Of a DNA stretch of 64,000 bases, positions 24,401-37,436 are shown piece by piece. Source of the DNA: Gyrodactylus bullatarudis (Eukaryota; Platyhelminthes; Monogenea; Gyrodactylidea; Gyrodactylidae); the NCBI GenBank assembly GCA_012064415.1, contig SSNU01000112.1, forward strand, positions 1 to 64,000. The letters run 5' to 3'. A program made the position numbers and the translations under genes. The stretch's first letter is position 1. Each line of letters opens with the position of its first letter. Below the pieces are notes generated by a model that was given only the letters and a program-made list of their open reading frames with translations, was not told the DNA's origin and searched no databases.

Positions 24401-27400
24401 ATCTTTTGAATTTATTTTTTTACGTGAGAATTCTGATTAATTTAGCAACTTTTCCCTGTACTTGAATAATTTAAACTAAATAAAACTCTTTATTAAGGGT
24501 AATAACATGAGAATTTCGCATACTCTGCCCAGGAATAACCGCAATAATCACCGAATTGTGTCTCTTGAAATGGTTGAAGATAACTTTAGAGTTCTGGTTG
24601 ATCAGAATCAGAATCTGGCCGGTCTTCCCTTTGAACGAACTCAGAGGACAGAAATATACTTTGATAATGCAGGCAGAAAGGCGAACAAGGCTGACCTCTA
24701 TGCTGTTCTCTCAAATATTTCGAATATTTATGTCCGAGCAAAATATGTATCAGATCAAACCAAATCTGAGTAGGTTCTTCTCACTTTCATTTCCTGCTAC
24801 ATCAAAATTAAATCAAGATTTTCTCTCAACCTGATAGAATTCGTGAATTCAAGCTAACACGTGAGAATGCAAACTCCATCGAAGTTTGCTCATGTCCTGA
24901 TGGACATAGGGGAAATTCATGTGAGCATTGCGAGCCTGGATTTTGGCGTGATCCTCAAGCAACTCCAGCCACATCAACTAGTGTGTCAGCATTTCCTAAT
25001 CCAATATTTGGCCGAAAATGTGTACCATGTGATTGCAATGGATACTCAAATGAGTGTGACGAAATCACTGGAAAATGCATGGTAATTAATAACACGAGAT
25101 GGGTCAGACTGTTTAAAACGAACCGTAGAAAAAAAATTTGCAAATTTTTTCAGAAAATTGGGGAAAATTTATCCGAGTTTATTATAGAAAATTTAATCCT
25201 CTAGCAATGATAGTTGAGAAATTAGCATCAAGTTCTCTCAAATTTAGAAATTCTCTCTCCTTATTGGTTTATTCAGTGAATCTTGTTTTAACCAATGAGA
25301 AGCCAGATTTTTTCTCCATCATATTAGAAACAGTGAAACTTGTTAGTTTTTTTTAATTTTTAATTATACCACTAAAAGAACTGCAGACACAATACAGCTG
25401 GAGATCGTTGCGGAGAATGTTCAGCTGGATTCTACGGAGAGGCCAAGAATGGTGATAAGGACGGATGTAAGCCATGTGCTTGTCCGCTCCTTGAAAATCA
25501 AATGACAAATCAGTGCATGTCTAGTGATGTTAATTATGAATCTGGCTTATCAAATCAAGGATACTTTTGCTTTGATTGTAAAAATAAGTGTGTTTAAATA
25601 TCAGAAATAGGTCAAAATGATCATTGTCTAAACCTTGTCTGATTAGCACCCGGGGCAGATTCTGTGAGAAATGCGAGGAGAATTATTACGGTGATCCCGA
25701 GAAGGGCATTGACTGTAAGCCATGCTCTTGTGGTGTTAACGCTGTTGGCTGTGATCAAAAGTCAGGGAAATGTTTCTGTAGTGAGAATACAGCTGGGGAG
25801 AAATGCGATCGTTGTAAAGATGATGCCTTCGGTGATCCGGAAAACAATGTTCCTTGCTTGGGTATGTGTTGAAAATATTAATTTCCTTGGCAAAAATCGA
25901 AATACTTGATAAAATACTTTTGTAGCTTGCAATTGTAATCCTGATGGAAGTGCCTCGAAGAGTTGTGATAAAAAGACAGGTGCTTGTGTCTGCAATGAAA
26001 ACTATGAAGGAATTCGATGTGATCGTTGCTCCGAAGGCAGAGGTAACATTGAAGCCGGCTGTCCCCTATGTGATTGCGATAATGTTGGTACACTGCCAGA
26101 GTTTCTTAAAAAATGTAATCCAACCACTGGCAAATGCTATTGCAAGAGCGGTGTTGCTGGGGATCGTTGTGATGAATGCGACAAGGGGTATTTCAATCTC
26201 GGGCCGAACGGATGCGAATGTGAGTCGACTTACTGTTGAACTTTTCTTTACAAAATTTCAAATTTATCACCATAATTTAGTGTGCCAGTGTTCCAGACGC
26301 GCTATTGATAACAACTGCGATCCAATTACAGCCAAATGTAACTGTGGCGAAAACGTTGTAGGCGATGATTGCGGAAAATGCATAGTAAGATTCTTCTTGA
26401 AATCAGCTAAAAATTCTTGAAAAACCATCGTTTTCATCTGTGCTCTATAGTTGCTTAAACCTCTTGATTTCCACAGTTTCTAAGGAAGTTTATTTTTTAT
26501 GGGATTTTTGATTTCTATAACAGTATATAAGCAAACTATGTTTGGAGTATTTCAACTATCAATATTGAAATTCCATATTTTTTATAGGTTGGTCATTATT
26601 GGGAGAGTAATATTTCCTCGAATTGTGTCAAATGTCAATGTGACGTTGGCACATTGGCTGGTAAAGAAGATTCCTGTGATATGGACATGGGAAGGTGTAC
26701 ATGTGCCCCCAATGTTATTGGCAAGAACTGCGATTCATGTAAGCCTGGCTACTATGCAATCAGTAATGAGGGATGTAAAAGTGAGCTAAAAATTGACTCA
26801 AATTGTTAATAGTAAATAAATTAAAACTTTGCAGATGATGTAATCATAAAATGGTGTTAGAAAACAACAATTTGAAAAGTGCTTTTAATATAGTAAAAAA
26901 TGAGTACATAATTTCCTGTTGAATTCGAAAATCAAAGCTAAAAAGAATTTTATCGGCCTGTATAATTCCATAATTCTATTAATCTAGAGTGTCAAGAATG
27001 TCCTGGATCATTGGTTTGTGATCAGATATCAGGAGATTGTATATGTCCTCCGAATACGATTGGTTCTTCATGCAACGAATGCGCTGAAAACTCTTGGGAC
27101 TATAGCATTGATAAAGGTTGTAAAGACTGTAATTGTACAGGAAATGGTGTAGTTGTTGGAGATCTTTCATGCGACCTAAAATCTGGCCAGTGTTCCTGTA
27201 AACCTCAATATACTGGACAAAAATGCGATCAATGCGCCCCTGGATACTTCAACTATCCAGAATGTGAGCCTTGTGAATGCAACGTAGCAGGCAGTTATAC
27301 AGAGAAACCTGATGAAATGATTTCGTGTGATCCGGTCACTGGTGTCTGTAAATGTAAGCCAAATGTTGAAGGTGACAAATGTGACCGATGCAAAGAAGGT

Positions 27401-30400
27401 ACATTTAGCCTCACAACTGGCTATTATCTCGGGTGTTATTCATGTTTCTGTCTGCCGACAAAGTCAAGTAGTTCCTGTCAACAGAAAACAGGACTTCGCT
27501 CAGTTAAAGGTGAAACAACCGAAGTTATTGTATGTTTAACTCTCTTTATCTTTAATTTATTTGCAATAAAATTTGTAAATTCCACTAGCTCACCGGGGAT
27601 ATTGAGGGTTACTCCCCTTACACTCAACATCTCAATTTGTATGAAGCTACAGGCTCCAATAAGATAAACGATGTTGTCGAGGTTAAAACTAGCTTCTCAA
27701 GACACTCAAACATCTTCATGGATCTTCCCGGCTTCAATGGTAGCCAAGTAAGTGCAATATTTTCATTGATGAATCTTTATTTTTTAACACGTAAATTCTA
27801 ATTCAGACAGAAAAGTATGGAACTAAATTTGTGACCTATACTGCCTATTGCAATCTTGGATGTCAGGAAAAGAAAGAGAATACGAACAATATGAATGATG
27901 AGCTAATCGGTTCATATGTGATCCAGAATGAAGATCAGGTCTATGCTAGAATGACTGCATTCAACAATGAGATAACGATGGAGTACCAACCGAGAGTAGG
28001 TCAAAATCTTAACTGATTAACTGAATGTTTAAAAAAATTGTCAATCCTTTTTAGATGAACACCAAGTTTATCAATGACAAAACAGTCGACATTTGGCTTC
28101 GTGAAGAGGATTGGGTCCTTATAAAGGTTCGAAATAAGGCCACAAGAGTTAGACCTAATCGACGTTCTTTTATGATGGCCTTGAATAATATTAACACTTT
28201 TGAAGTTAAATTGCCTATTCCAAGAGATGTTTCAGATATCGTAAAGTAAGCTTTTAGTGTATAGATCCTAAAAATTTTATGACATTTTCCATAGCGTCAA
28301 GTATACAAACTACGAAAATGTTGACGCTGTTTCAACCACCCAGGGCACTGAGATAACCTCTGTTGAAGAATGCAAATGCGATGAAAATCTCGAAGGTTTA
28401 CACTGTCAAGTGAGTTATGATGAAATGCATTGTAAATGTTATTCTGGTTTATTTCTTTCAATTAGATTCCTGGAAAGGGTTACTTTAGATCAAGATATTA
28501 TTATGAAGCTTTCGGGGATACCTTCTTTCTTACGACTTCATCAAATCCAGATCAAACCACCACGAATGAAGGTTCGTTTGAAACATGAAAAGATTTTCTT
28601 TTAATTAATTTGAATTTAAAAAAAATTTTGAATTCTAGATAAGGAAGATGAAAGCTTGGTCATTCATCAGAAAATTGACAAATGCGAGTGTAACGACAAG
28701 ACGAACAAATGTGATCCTTTCACAGGTATCTGCCTTGATTGTCAGGACAACACTGCCGGGGATAACTGCCAAAGATGTGCTGATGGCTTTATTGGTGATC
28801 CACTAAAAGGAAAAGTCTGCGAGAAATGCAACTGTCCAAATAACAGCATAAAGTAAACAAAAAATCTTTTTAAAATTTATCGAGCATCAATTATTAATTC
28901 AAACCCTGCCTAGAGATCTCTTTAAAATTTAGACATTATTCAAATTTCGATTTTGGCGCCAAAATCCCATTTTTTCTTTGAACTGAATTTTTCTGTTGAT
29001 CTGAAAGTTACAGAATGGCCAAAAGAAGTAGTTTAGGATTAGACTAGAAAGCCGAATGTCTCCAATAAATTTAAAGGAATTTTGAATTATCGAAAATTCA
29101 TTAATTTTCAAGCAGTGAAAATGATCGAGAAATCGAAATCTAACGGTAATAAGATCAATCCTTTGATTCTTCTCGTATAATTCTGATCCTGAAAAACTTC
29201 TTTTAACCCTGCCATTTTCAAATCAATAAAAATTTCCATCTCTGGGAATTTGACTTTAAATCGAATTAGGAAAAATTAATGAAAAAATTGAGATTTTTGT
29301 AAAAATCCCCAACTTTAGATCGATTTTAATTCCCCTAGTAATGCAAAAGACTGCTATATGGACCCTCGTGAGCCAGGAAAACATGTTTGCATTTGCAAAG
29401 AAGGTTATGGAGGTGAATCTTGCAATGAATGCCTATCCGGCTACTTTGGTGATCCAATGAATCCAAATGATCCCTGTCGAAAGTGTCAATGCAATACTCA
29501 AGGTAGTAGAAGTTCAGTCTGCAATAAGGAGACTGGCCAATGTGAATGCTGGGAAGGAATTGAGGGCCTCAAATGTGATCGTTGCAAGCCTGGTCATGTT
29601 GTTGAGAATGGCATATGCAAAGGTTAGTTGAACTATCTCTGCTTCGAAAGAGATTAAAACTCTTTATTTATTATTAGATTGTACTAAACAATGTACTGGA
29701 GAATTAATTGAACGGGTTGATCAGATCAAAAAGACAACAGAAGGTCTTGATAGTGTAACACTGGCTACAAAGAAAATTGCCATTCTTCAGGCTAATATGA
29801 GCAAACTAGAAGAAAAATATAGGCCAGACGCTCTAACACGTCAGGATGATGTCATTAATGGCCTTTTCAGAATTCAATCGAGAAATATCAACTTGAGATC
29901 AAGGTTCTCGAATGTTATGATAAGAAAGTCAACAACTGAAGGTGAACTGTGTAGGATTAAAGCTAAAATGGATAGCTATCTATCACAAGACTTTAACAGA
30001 ATCTCAGATCATATTAAAAATATTGAAATAATCGAACCTGATAACCGTGAAATAACTGAAACAGAAAAGAATATTATGGTTTCAGAATTCAAGAAATGGT
30101 ACTCGGACCTGGAAGAGAATCAAGATAATCTGATCTGGCTTGAAAATATGGAAAAATCCCTGGATAATAAAACAGATACTCTGAGTTATTTTAGTAGAAC
30201 TATACCAGATCATCTCCTGAAAGACTTTGATAATGTCGATAGTCTGGAGTATTATTTCAATCAGTTCAACGCTCACATTGACTCACATTTGGCCGATATT
30301 CAAATTCTAAATAACATCACAAAGAGCCATGAAAATAGGGTTTCTACCATACTGGGTCAGATGAACAACATTGATACAAGCTCCTCAGATAATGGATCAA

Positions 30401-33400
30401 ACACTTTTGACGAGCTCAAGGAGAAAATGACTGAAATAAAAAGAAAATTGGAAGAATTTGACAAAGAGAAAAAGATGAATGCAACAGAAAATATTACAGC
30501 CGGGGAGAATTTGGTGAGGAAACGGGAAAACTTTAAAATTCCAACTGCTCAAGAGGTTGAGATTACCTACGAATTAGATGAACGAGAACGCACCATCGGT
30601 TATCAACAATCGAGTATAAATGATGTCTTGAATACAACAAAAATTCAAGATGCCATGGAAGCGTACAATGTATATTCGGACATGTCGAAAAAGTTGGATG
30701 AAATATCTGAAAACATTGAAAAGGCTCAACTAGCAAAGGAAAAGAGTAAAGACTCTGGTAATATCGATGAGTACTTTGAACAAGTTGACGCATCAAAGAC
30801 GAAAGTGAATAATCTCAACATGGCTCATCAGGTTGATTCAATGAAGACCTACGTCCAGAGCAAGGAAGACGATCTGAACACAATGAAAGATGAACTGGCC
30901 TTGTTTGTAGCCAATAGAAAGAAGGCTACACAAAACAGTGTTGATTTCACCAACAATGGTAAGTTGATTGATTCAGTAATTCGTCATCTAAGTGACTCAA
31001 GACTTGACCTTCTGTTTCAGTTGGTAAACTACAGACGATTTTCGAACAAATAGATCCAGCAATTTTGGACGATCAACTTGCCGAGTATGAAAAGAAGTTT
31101 GAGGAGACAAATAATCATTATCAGATTCTATCGAGTAAAAATCAAAATCTTCAAGGAGAAACTTTCTCTGCAGGTATGTTGAATTTCTTTTCATCACACA
31201 AATTAGAAAATAATTACACTGATTCCGAATCCGAATTCCTTTTTGAAAGGTGACTTATCATTTAAAACATAATACAGAAATTAAAATTTCTGGTATTTCT
31301 GGCTCTAAAATCCCAGCAAATAGGTTGTTAAAAAAACGTTCTAAATATTTGACTACATTTTCAAAAAATCACCCTTCTTTAAGTAACTCTAGTTGGCATC
31401 ATATTTTTATAGCTTAATAAACTTTATTTCTTATTTGGGATGAATTTTAAGAATCTTAGGTTTTACTTAATCTAAAATTTCAACAATTCTAATTTCAAAT
31501 TTTCTTCAAGTTATGAATGCTACTGATGAAGCTGAAGAAATTAAGAAATTAATCTATAAGGATATACCCGAAGAATCTCTTCATAATCTCGGCGAAATGA
31601 AACGAATCAGTGGCGAGGTAAGTTGAATCCGCTTTGTTACAAAAATAAATAATTATTTGACTATAAAGTTATTCGCTTGCTACCTGACTATGTTGTCTTC
31701 TGGCTTGTATTGGTCTATCTGTAGAGAAAGAAAGGGGAGAGAAAGGTTTTGTATTTCTTAAAGAATAAGGATTATAAAAATTACAGTGATTCCCCTTTCT
31801 TTCTCTACAGATAGACCAATACAAGCCAGAAGACAACATAGTCAGGTAGCAAGCGAACTAAGTTTAGTCAATCTATGCCGAACTGCTCCCTGAAGAACTA
31901 CTTGGTTCAAAATTATAAAATAATTATTTTTAAAAAATTTCATTCATATATTTTTTTGTACATATATTTTTATATTCCTAGATACGTTCATATCTTGATA
32001 TGGCTTATGGGTCATTACAAGAGAACCCGATTCCGCGTAGATTCAAAGACTGCGTTATCAGCTATGTACCTTATGCATTGATGAAGACGAGGGCATTCAA
32101 GTTGGAGGTTGACTTTAGTAGCTTCTCTGACGATGACTCCATCATCCTAGCCGGTCGTCGTGAATTTCCATCAATAACTACGTTGTTTGCCCTAACTCAA
32201 GAAAGTAATAAATTGGTATTTTACCAAAGTGGCCGATGCATTGAGAGAGTTGAAGTACCTTACTCTAATAAGGTTCCAAACTTTGTAAGTTTTATTTAAA
32301 AGTACTTTTATATCTTTTTTATTCTTTTGACTATGAATTTGGCACTTTGATTGAGCTGCATTTAGAAATCAGATCAGATTTCATTTTAAATAGAAAATAA
32401 AAACTTGGAAATTACTGTGTTTTTAGCCATTTAACCTACTATATTCATATGAATCTAACAACCAGTGCGTATATGTTTTCAAAACTATGAAATGTTGAAT
32501 AATAGGAAATGTACGGGGGTTCTGGAGGTTAGAAGCGTTGTCTCACAACGTTGTACTGGCGAGTCCTAATGAGGACGAAACGCGTTTACATCTGCTACCG
32601 TGAGTCGAATATTATTTGACTCTCTTATTAAATTGGCCCTTGTTTATCCGAATTCTAACATCTATAGGTATGAGAAGACAAATTCCATCAAGTTAGAGTT
32701 CATATGGATATAGTAATAACCAGTAACCACACTTTGCTAGTAGGTTAGGCTGATTAATATTTTTTCGCTAATAATCATCATTAACATCGAATAAGCGAAT
32801 TTAAAAATTAAAATAATTATTTCATTCTTAAACCTATCAAGGTTATAATTGAAAATATCGGAGGTCTTCTAACGATAACTGTCAAGAATGAAGCTTTGAA
32901 TAAAGTCACATTTGATGAATGCAAAGAAACCATTTTGTTCGATGATCAGACAGAAATTCGTGTTGGCGGCATAGATCTAACCCAGGTTGATGAGAATGGT
33001 AAACAGATTGTTGACGCCAAGATTTGGGATCAGAATTTATTCTCTGTTCAGAAGAAATTCTCAGGTGAAATTCACGCTCTCTATCTTAATGGCTATAGAA
33101 TTGGTCTGAATGATATTGCTGCTGTCTCATCCGGCTGCTCACCAACTGATTTCATGTCATTGTGAGTGTGGTTAATTTAAAATTTCAAAAATTATTCATT
33201 CATACTATTCTTTTTATGCCATTAGGAATCAAGATTTTATCGACCGAATCAATTCGAGAAATGTATGGGTTAAGAATCCACCTTTAGGCGAATCCAATCC
33301 TGGCTCATCAAATATAACCTCAATGTTTGACTTTGTCGGAGGTAACGATTATGCTCGTGTCCTCTTGAACGATCAAATTTGTGCTGACTTTAAGTTTAAA

Positions 33401-36400
33401 CTTATGCCACTGAAGCCCATGAGGAATACTCAAATGGTTTTCACCATTGTCAAAATGCCAAGTGTAAGTATTTTTTCGTACATTTCTTGAGTTCATTTCA
33501 ATTATGATAAACCTTTCTTCAGGACGATTACAAGACTTCCTTCAATGACTATCCCGTAATAGGCATAACTGCCATGATGAATTCGAGGAGTTTAATTGTC
33601 AAAAAGTGGTCATTCAAGACTTTGAATGAAACTGAAACTCCATTCGTAACATATTTAACCCCAAATAAAGACAGATTTACCAACTCGTACATTCTCGATA
33701 ACTTATGCTCGGATGAGGAGTTCACAGATGGCATCTTGTATCTTGGTGGTGTTCCTGATCGAGATTACTTCATTAAAAAATATGTTGAACGGTTAGCTAA
33801 GCGAAATTAAACGGTTAATCATTATCTTTATATGTATCACTATAGAACCGAGAGTCCATTGAATAATTTCCGGGGTAGAATCGACACGAATCTGGCTAAG
33901 GACTCTGAAATATTCTGGTACAAAAATGAAGACCTTTACAATGCTGGCTCATCAATCAACTCTGAATTCAGACGCATTAATGATGTCTTTGAGGAAGAGG
34001 TAAACCAAAGTTGTTCAACAAATGTTATTCATACGTTTATTAAAGTCATTTTCTAATCTCTAGCCCAATTACCAGTACTGCGTCAAGACACCCAAGTTAG
34101 GTGCTGGTAAATACTTTGAACTAAGAAAGAGGGACCTACCAAAGTTGATTTGGAAGCGAGGTCTCTCTATGACTGTTGTCTATGAGCCGGATCAGAATAA
34201 TGTCCAAGAGAATGGCGATTTAAATCTTCTCAGAGTGTCTGATGTAAGTTTCTTGCTGAATAACTAAGATTTTTATAAATTGAACTCATGCTTAATTCTT
34301 AGTCCTTGGGAAATTGGCTTCGAATTTATATATCGCAAGATGATAAACTAGTCGTGATGATGTTTGGCAATGAGGAGCTCACATCAGATCTAACCATAAA
34401 CGATATTATTACAAAGGATCCAGGTCATATTCTCCAACAGGAAAAGTACAATGAAGCTGAGACAATTGGTAGAAACTTGACTGGAAAAACAGTTCAAGTT
34501 AACATTGCAATTATGTTTAATGATCGTCTTGAAATGTTTATTGATAACTACTTGGTGGGAGAGAAAGTTTTCGATTATAGTCGATTTACAGATCAGTTTG
34601 ATCAGGTTCTTGTCGGTCCGATAAACAACCAGATCATAATCAGTGATTTAGTCATTGATGACAAGTAAGATGTATAATAGTTATCTAAACGTTTTTGATT
34701 GATTTGAGGACGAAGTTAATGGGGGACTTGATTTAACTCTACTTTTTAGGCTTATCGATTTCAATAAGGACTTTGACAATCTTCCCGATATTATGGATAG
34801 TTTTGGATGTCCTACTAGGAACCTGTATCCAAGATTTGTCAACTACAATCCAGAGACAAAGAATCTCAACTATCAGGGCTTAAACTTGCCAAATATTGCA
34901 ATGGGTCGACGTCTGAGACATGTTAAACAGACGAAACCTGGTGTCAAGACAAGGGCTACTGATTTCAAGATAAAGGAAGATATGGTCTGTTGTCTCATGT
35001 TTTCATAACTCTCTGATGAAATTATTGAACTTTTTTTCATTCAAGTGTACACAAGACGTTCAATCAAGTGTATGGTTCGATAACACCTCTGAAAAGCCAT
35101 GGGTCATAACTGATTTCACACCCAAGCCAGGACAGTAAGAAATGACATTTTTCTCTTGTATTAAACAATCATTCTGATCGATCTTTTTTCAATTGTAGAA
35201 ATTGTCTAGAATTAGAGATTGGCTTTAGAATACAGAAGCCAACATCAGGCAAAAGTGTCTTGTTAGCCGAGGTACAATTCAAGGAAAATTCAGATATTCT
35301 CTACATTATCCTTCAAGGAAACAGTTTATCTGTTATCATTGATGGAAAGAATCCATTCCATTATAAATCATCAAACTTGCCTCTTGATGAGAAAGCTTGG
35401 CATCTAATCTCGATCGGATGCAAACGAGGAATTGAAAGTTTCGGCAATCTAAGGATAAGCCTTGATAACCATCCTAGTGAACTGAAAGATCGTGCACGGT
35501 GGAATATTCCCAAGAGTCTTTCAATCGGTAATAAAAATGATCGTAAAGAAATCAGTCTTGCCAATGGTACAGCCATTCCATTGGAGCCGATATTTGGTTG
35601 CATAGACGAAGTCATGGTATTTGATAAACCATACAAAGTTGTAGGCAGTGACTTGAAAGCATGTATGACTTGTTTCATCTTGTCAAAGAATAACATTTAT
35701 CTCGACTCTAATTTATCTATGGAAATGGAGGCCACAAAGTTGTTCATTCCTCTAACAGGTGAGTTGATCGATAACAATCTTGATTACAACTTTTATTATG
35801 CAGAAAATTTAATATGATTTAAAATATGTACTTGGGATCAAGACTAAAGATAGATAAAAATGTCGAATACTGTCATAAAACTTCATTTTAAAAGGTTAGT
35901 TAATTCAGATCGTCCAATTTTCTATAAAAATTACAAGATCTTTGGAATCGATTGGATTTTTTGTTGATCCCAAAATGACCCTTTAAAATCAAATTAAATC
36001 TTCGAAACTGATCACCAAAGTTGAAAAAGCGGCAATTTGACGCATTTTCGAAATTTGAAAAATCGGCCTAATTTTTTCTCGTTCCAACCGGCTTATTTCA
36101 TGTAACCAAATTAGCAAATAGTCAGATAAGATAATTTTTATTCCCAAAATTGTTTTTCTTTTACGTTTATCATTATATTTTACAAGTTCCCAGAATTGTC
36201 AAAGAAAAGATCAAATTCCGATTGACCTTCAAGTTTAAACTCGACAAAACAGTGAAGGATACTTTCTCATTATTCGCCATTGACTTCAAGACAACAGATA
36301 AACCATTTACAGTTTGGATTGTTGTCAAGAATGGTTATGTAAGTATGTTGATTGAAATATATAATACAAATTGCCATGAAAAAAACGGTACTCAAGTGGA

Positions 36401-37237
36401 AAATCATCTCACATTCAGGATTCATGTGATTGAGTTGTAAGAATTCATTGAAAATTCAGTGGCAATTTGAAAAATTCACGTTTTATTAAACATGACGAAG
36501 CATTGTTTTCGACACGTACTTAAAAAACTGAAAAGAACTTAGTGTTGATAATTCTCTCGTTAGTTCTATTAATAGTTATTCATTTTTCTCATCTAAAAAT
36601 ACAGCTCTATGCTCAAAGTAATGCTGAGAGAGATTTTGACTTTATCGAATCTAAAGGATTACAATTAATTAAAAGAACCTCGGAGGAAGGATCACCGGAG
36701 GGAAACAACTTATGGTATCACGTTAATATTGTTATGCATGATCAAAATGATTTCACCTTCATCTCTATGGCTACACAGTATCACGAGCCAGTCGGTATTT
36801 ATCTCTTTGTGAACAATTACGAATTTGATAATATCTATTATGCATTTTCTCCAAGTGAGTTGATCTCTCTGTTCTAGAAACGCCTGACTGCAGCTTGGTT
36901 TTTGATGAAAAAGTATTCTGGAATAGTTGAATAATCGTAAGGGGTCATTTAAATTGTACTATAGAAAATAGGGAATAACATGACTGGGGACTCTTAACAG
37001 TATTTTATCTTAACCTTTTTTCCTAATTCCAATTCAAAAACATGATAATGAAAATTCAAAATATTTTCTTCAGGTCTCGATCGGAAGAGGCAACAAGAGA
37101 GCATCAAAGATATAATACCTTTCAAGGGCTGCATAAGTGACCTGAAAATACACAACTTTAACACTGGCATTAATCATCTTCTCGATTTCGACAATCCCAA
37201 AGAGATCACAATAAAACGTGGCGTTTGTCCTCAGTGA
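21466..37237 (+). CDS. Laminin subunit alpha (alpha-1/2 type), about 3375 aa, 40 exons
   Basis: A secreted basement-membrane chain that assembles with beta and gamma chains. Start: ATG 21466, followed by a hydrophobic signal peptide ending about IYIQA. Domains in order are: LN (exons 1-2, with WWQSSTL and SPRPSNWILEGS), EGF-like LE repeats (exons 3-7), first L4 (exons 8-10), LE repeats (exons 11-17), second L4 (exons 18-20), LE repeats (exons 21-24), a coiled coil rich in charged heptads (exons 25-27, mostly one 1281-nt exon 29678-30958) and about five LG modules (31982-37237). Two L4 domains indicate the alpha-1/2 (wing blister) class. Exon starts after the first: 21669, 22352, 22580, 22811, 23442, 23677, 23879, 24060, 24498, 24838, 25379, 25647, 25926, 26281, 26588, 26988, 27589, 27807, 28055, 28295, 28466, 28639, 29339, 29678, 31021, 31511, 31982, 32842, 33226, 33523, 33846, 34064, 34303, 34750, 35046, 35199, 36187, 36605, 37074. 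All junctions keep frame. Introns 1-3 are 24, 31 and 29 nt; most others are 50-65 nt. Some donors are weak (28572 GTTCGT, 34985 GTCTGT). Confidence 0.93.
28853..29338. repeat. Interspersed repeat fragment in laminin intron 23
   Basis: 'cttttaaccctgccattttc' and 'ttgagatttttgtaaaaatc' recur in modified form at about 62.97-63.11 kb and, more weakly, near 7.5 and 9.95 kb. It is a degenerate dispersed repeat with no coding content. Confidence 0.4.
31655..31925. repeat. Inverted-repeat element, family B copy 2 (laminin intron 27)
   Basis: Two near-perfect arms of about 65 bp (GCTTGCTACCTGACTATGTT... at 31678 and its complement ending about 31855) are separated by about 50 bp, so the RNA could fold into a long hairpin. 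One side carries the extra segment with 'ctccctgaagaactacttgg' that is also found in copy 1. It lies wholly inside intron 27 (31618-31981). Confidence 0.75.
32510..32720 (+). repeat. Hammerhead-bearing repeat in laminin intron 28
   Basis: A block unlike the surrounding AT-rich intron. Its 3' part ('ttgactctcttattaaatt' and 'acaaattccatcaag') resembles a piece inside the palindrome at about 13240-13330 ('ctgactctcttatgaaatt', 'acaatcttcatcaag'), so it is a dispersed element. GCGAGTCC could double as a degenerate pol III B box. Confidence 0.5.
32552..32590 (+). ncRNA. Hammerhead ribozyme-like motif (probably degenerate)
   Basis: Stem II is GTCC (32563-32566) with GGAC (32573-32576) around a 6-nt loop, followed by GAAA (32577-32580) and then CGCGTT. 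The 5' core is CTGGCGA (32556-32562); the canonical core is CTGANGA, so the usual A6 is G. TGTA (32552) can pair with TACA (32587) as stem I, and a 2-bp stem III would place the cleavage site after GTT at 32586. This is the minimal, short-stem-III layout known from schistosome satellite and Penelope-like hammerheads. The A6 change probably reduces or abolishes activity. Confidence 0.5.
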
Positions 37238-37406
37238 TTTCTTTCAATGAGACTCTTGTTTGTTTTATCTAGTAACTCAACATTTTTATTGTAATTACCT
37301 AAGAAATTTTATGCCCTTTTTATAAAGAAGTCATTTTGGATATTTTTCAAAGTCAAAAAACCCCCTATCCGAAGAATGGAAAAAGAAATTAAATGTTTAT
37401 GGTCTC

Positions 37407-37433
37407 AATAAAAGAATAATAATAACTTTTATT
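37407..37433. terminator. Facing poly(A) signals of laminin and CFAP91
   Basis: AATAAA on the plus strand (37407-37412) serves laminin, 170 nt past its stop. AATAAA on the minus strand (37428-37433) lies immediately after the CFAP91 stop codon. The two 3' ends must overlap. Confidence 0.6.
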
Positions 37434-37436
37434 TCT

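Noticed and set aside
35361..35696. 111-residue minus-strand frame
   Set aside because: It is a shadow of a laminin LG exon on the other strand.
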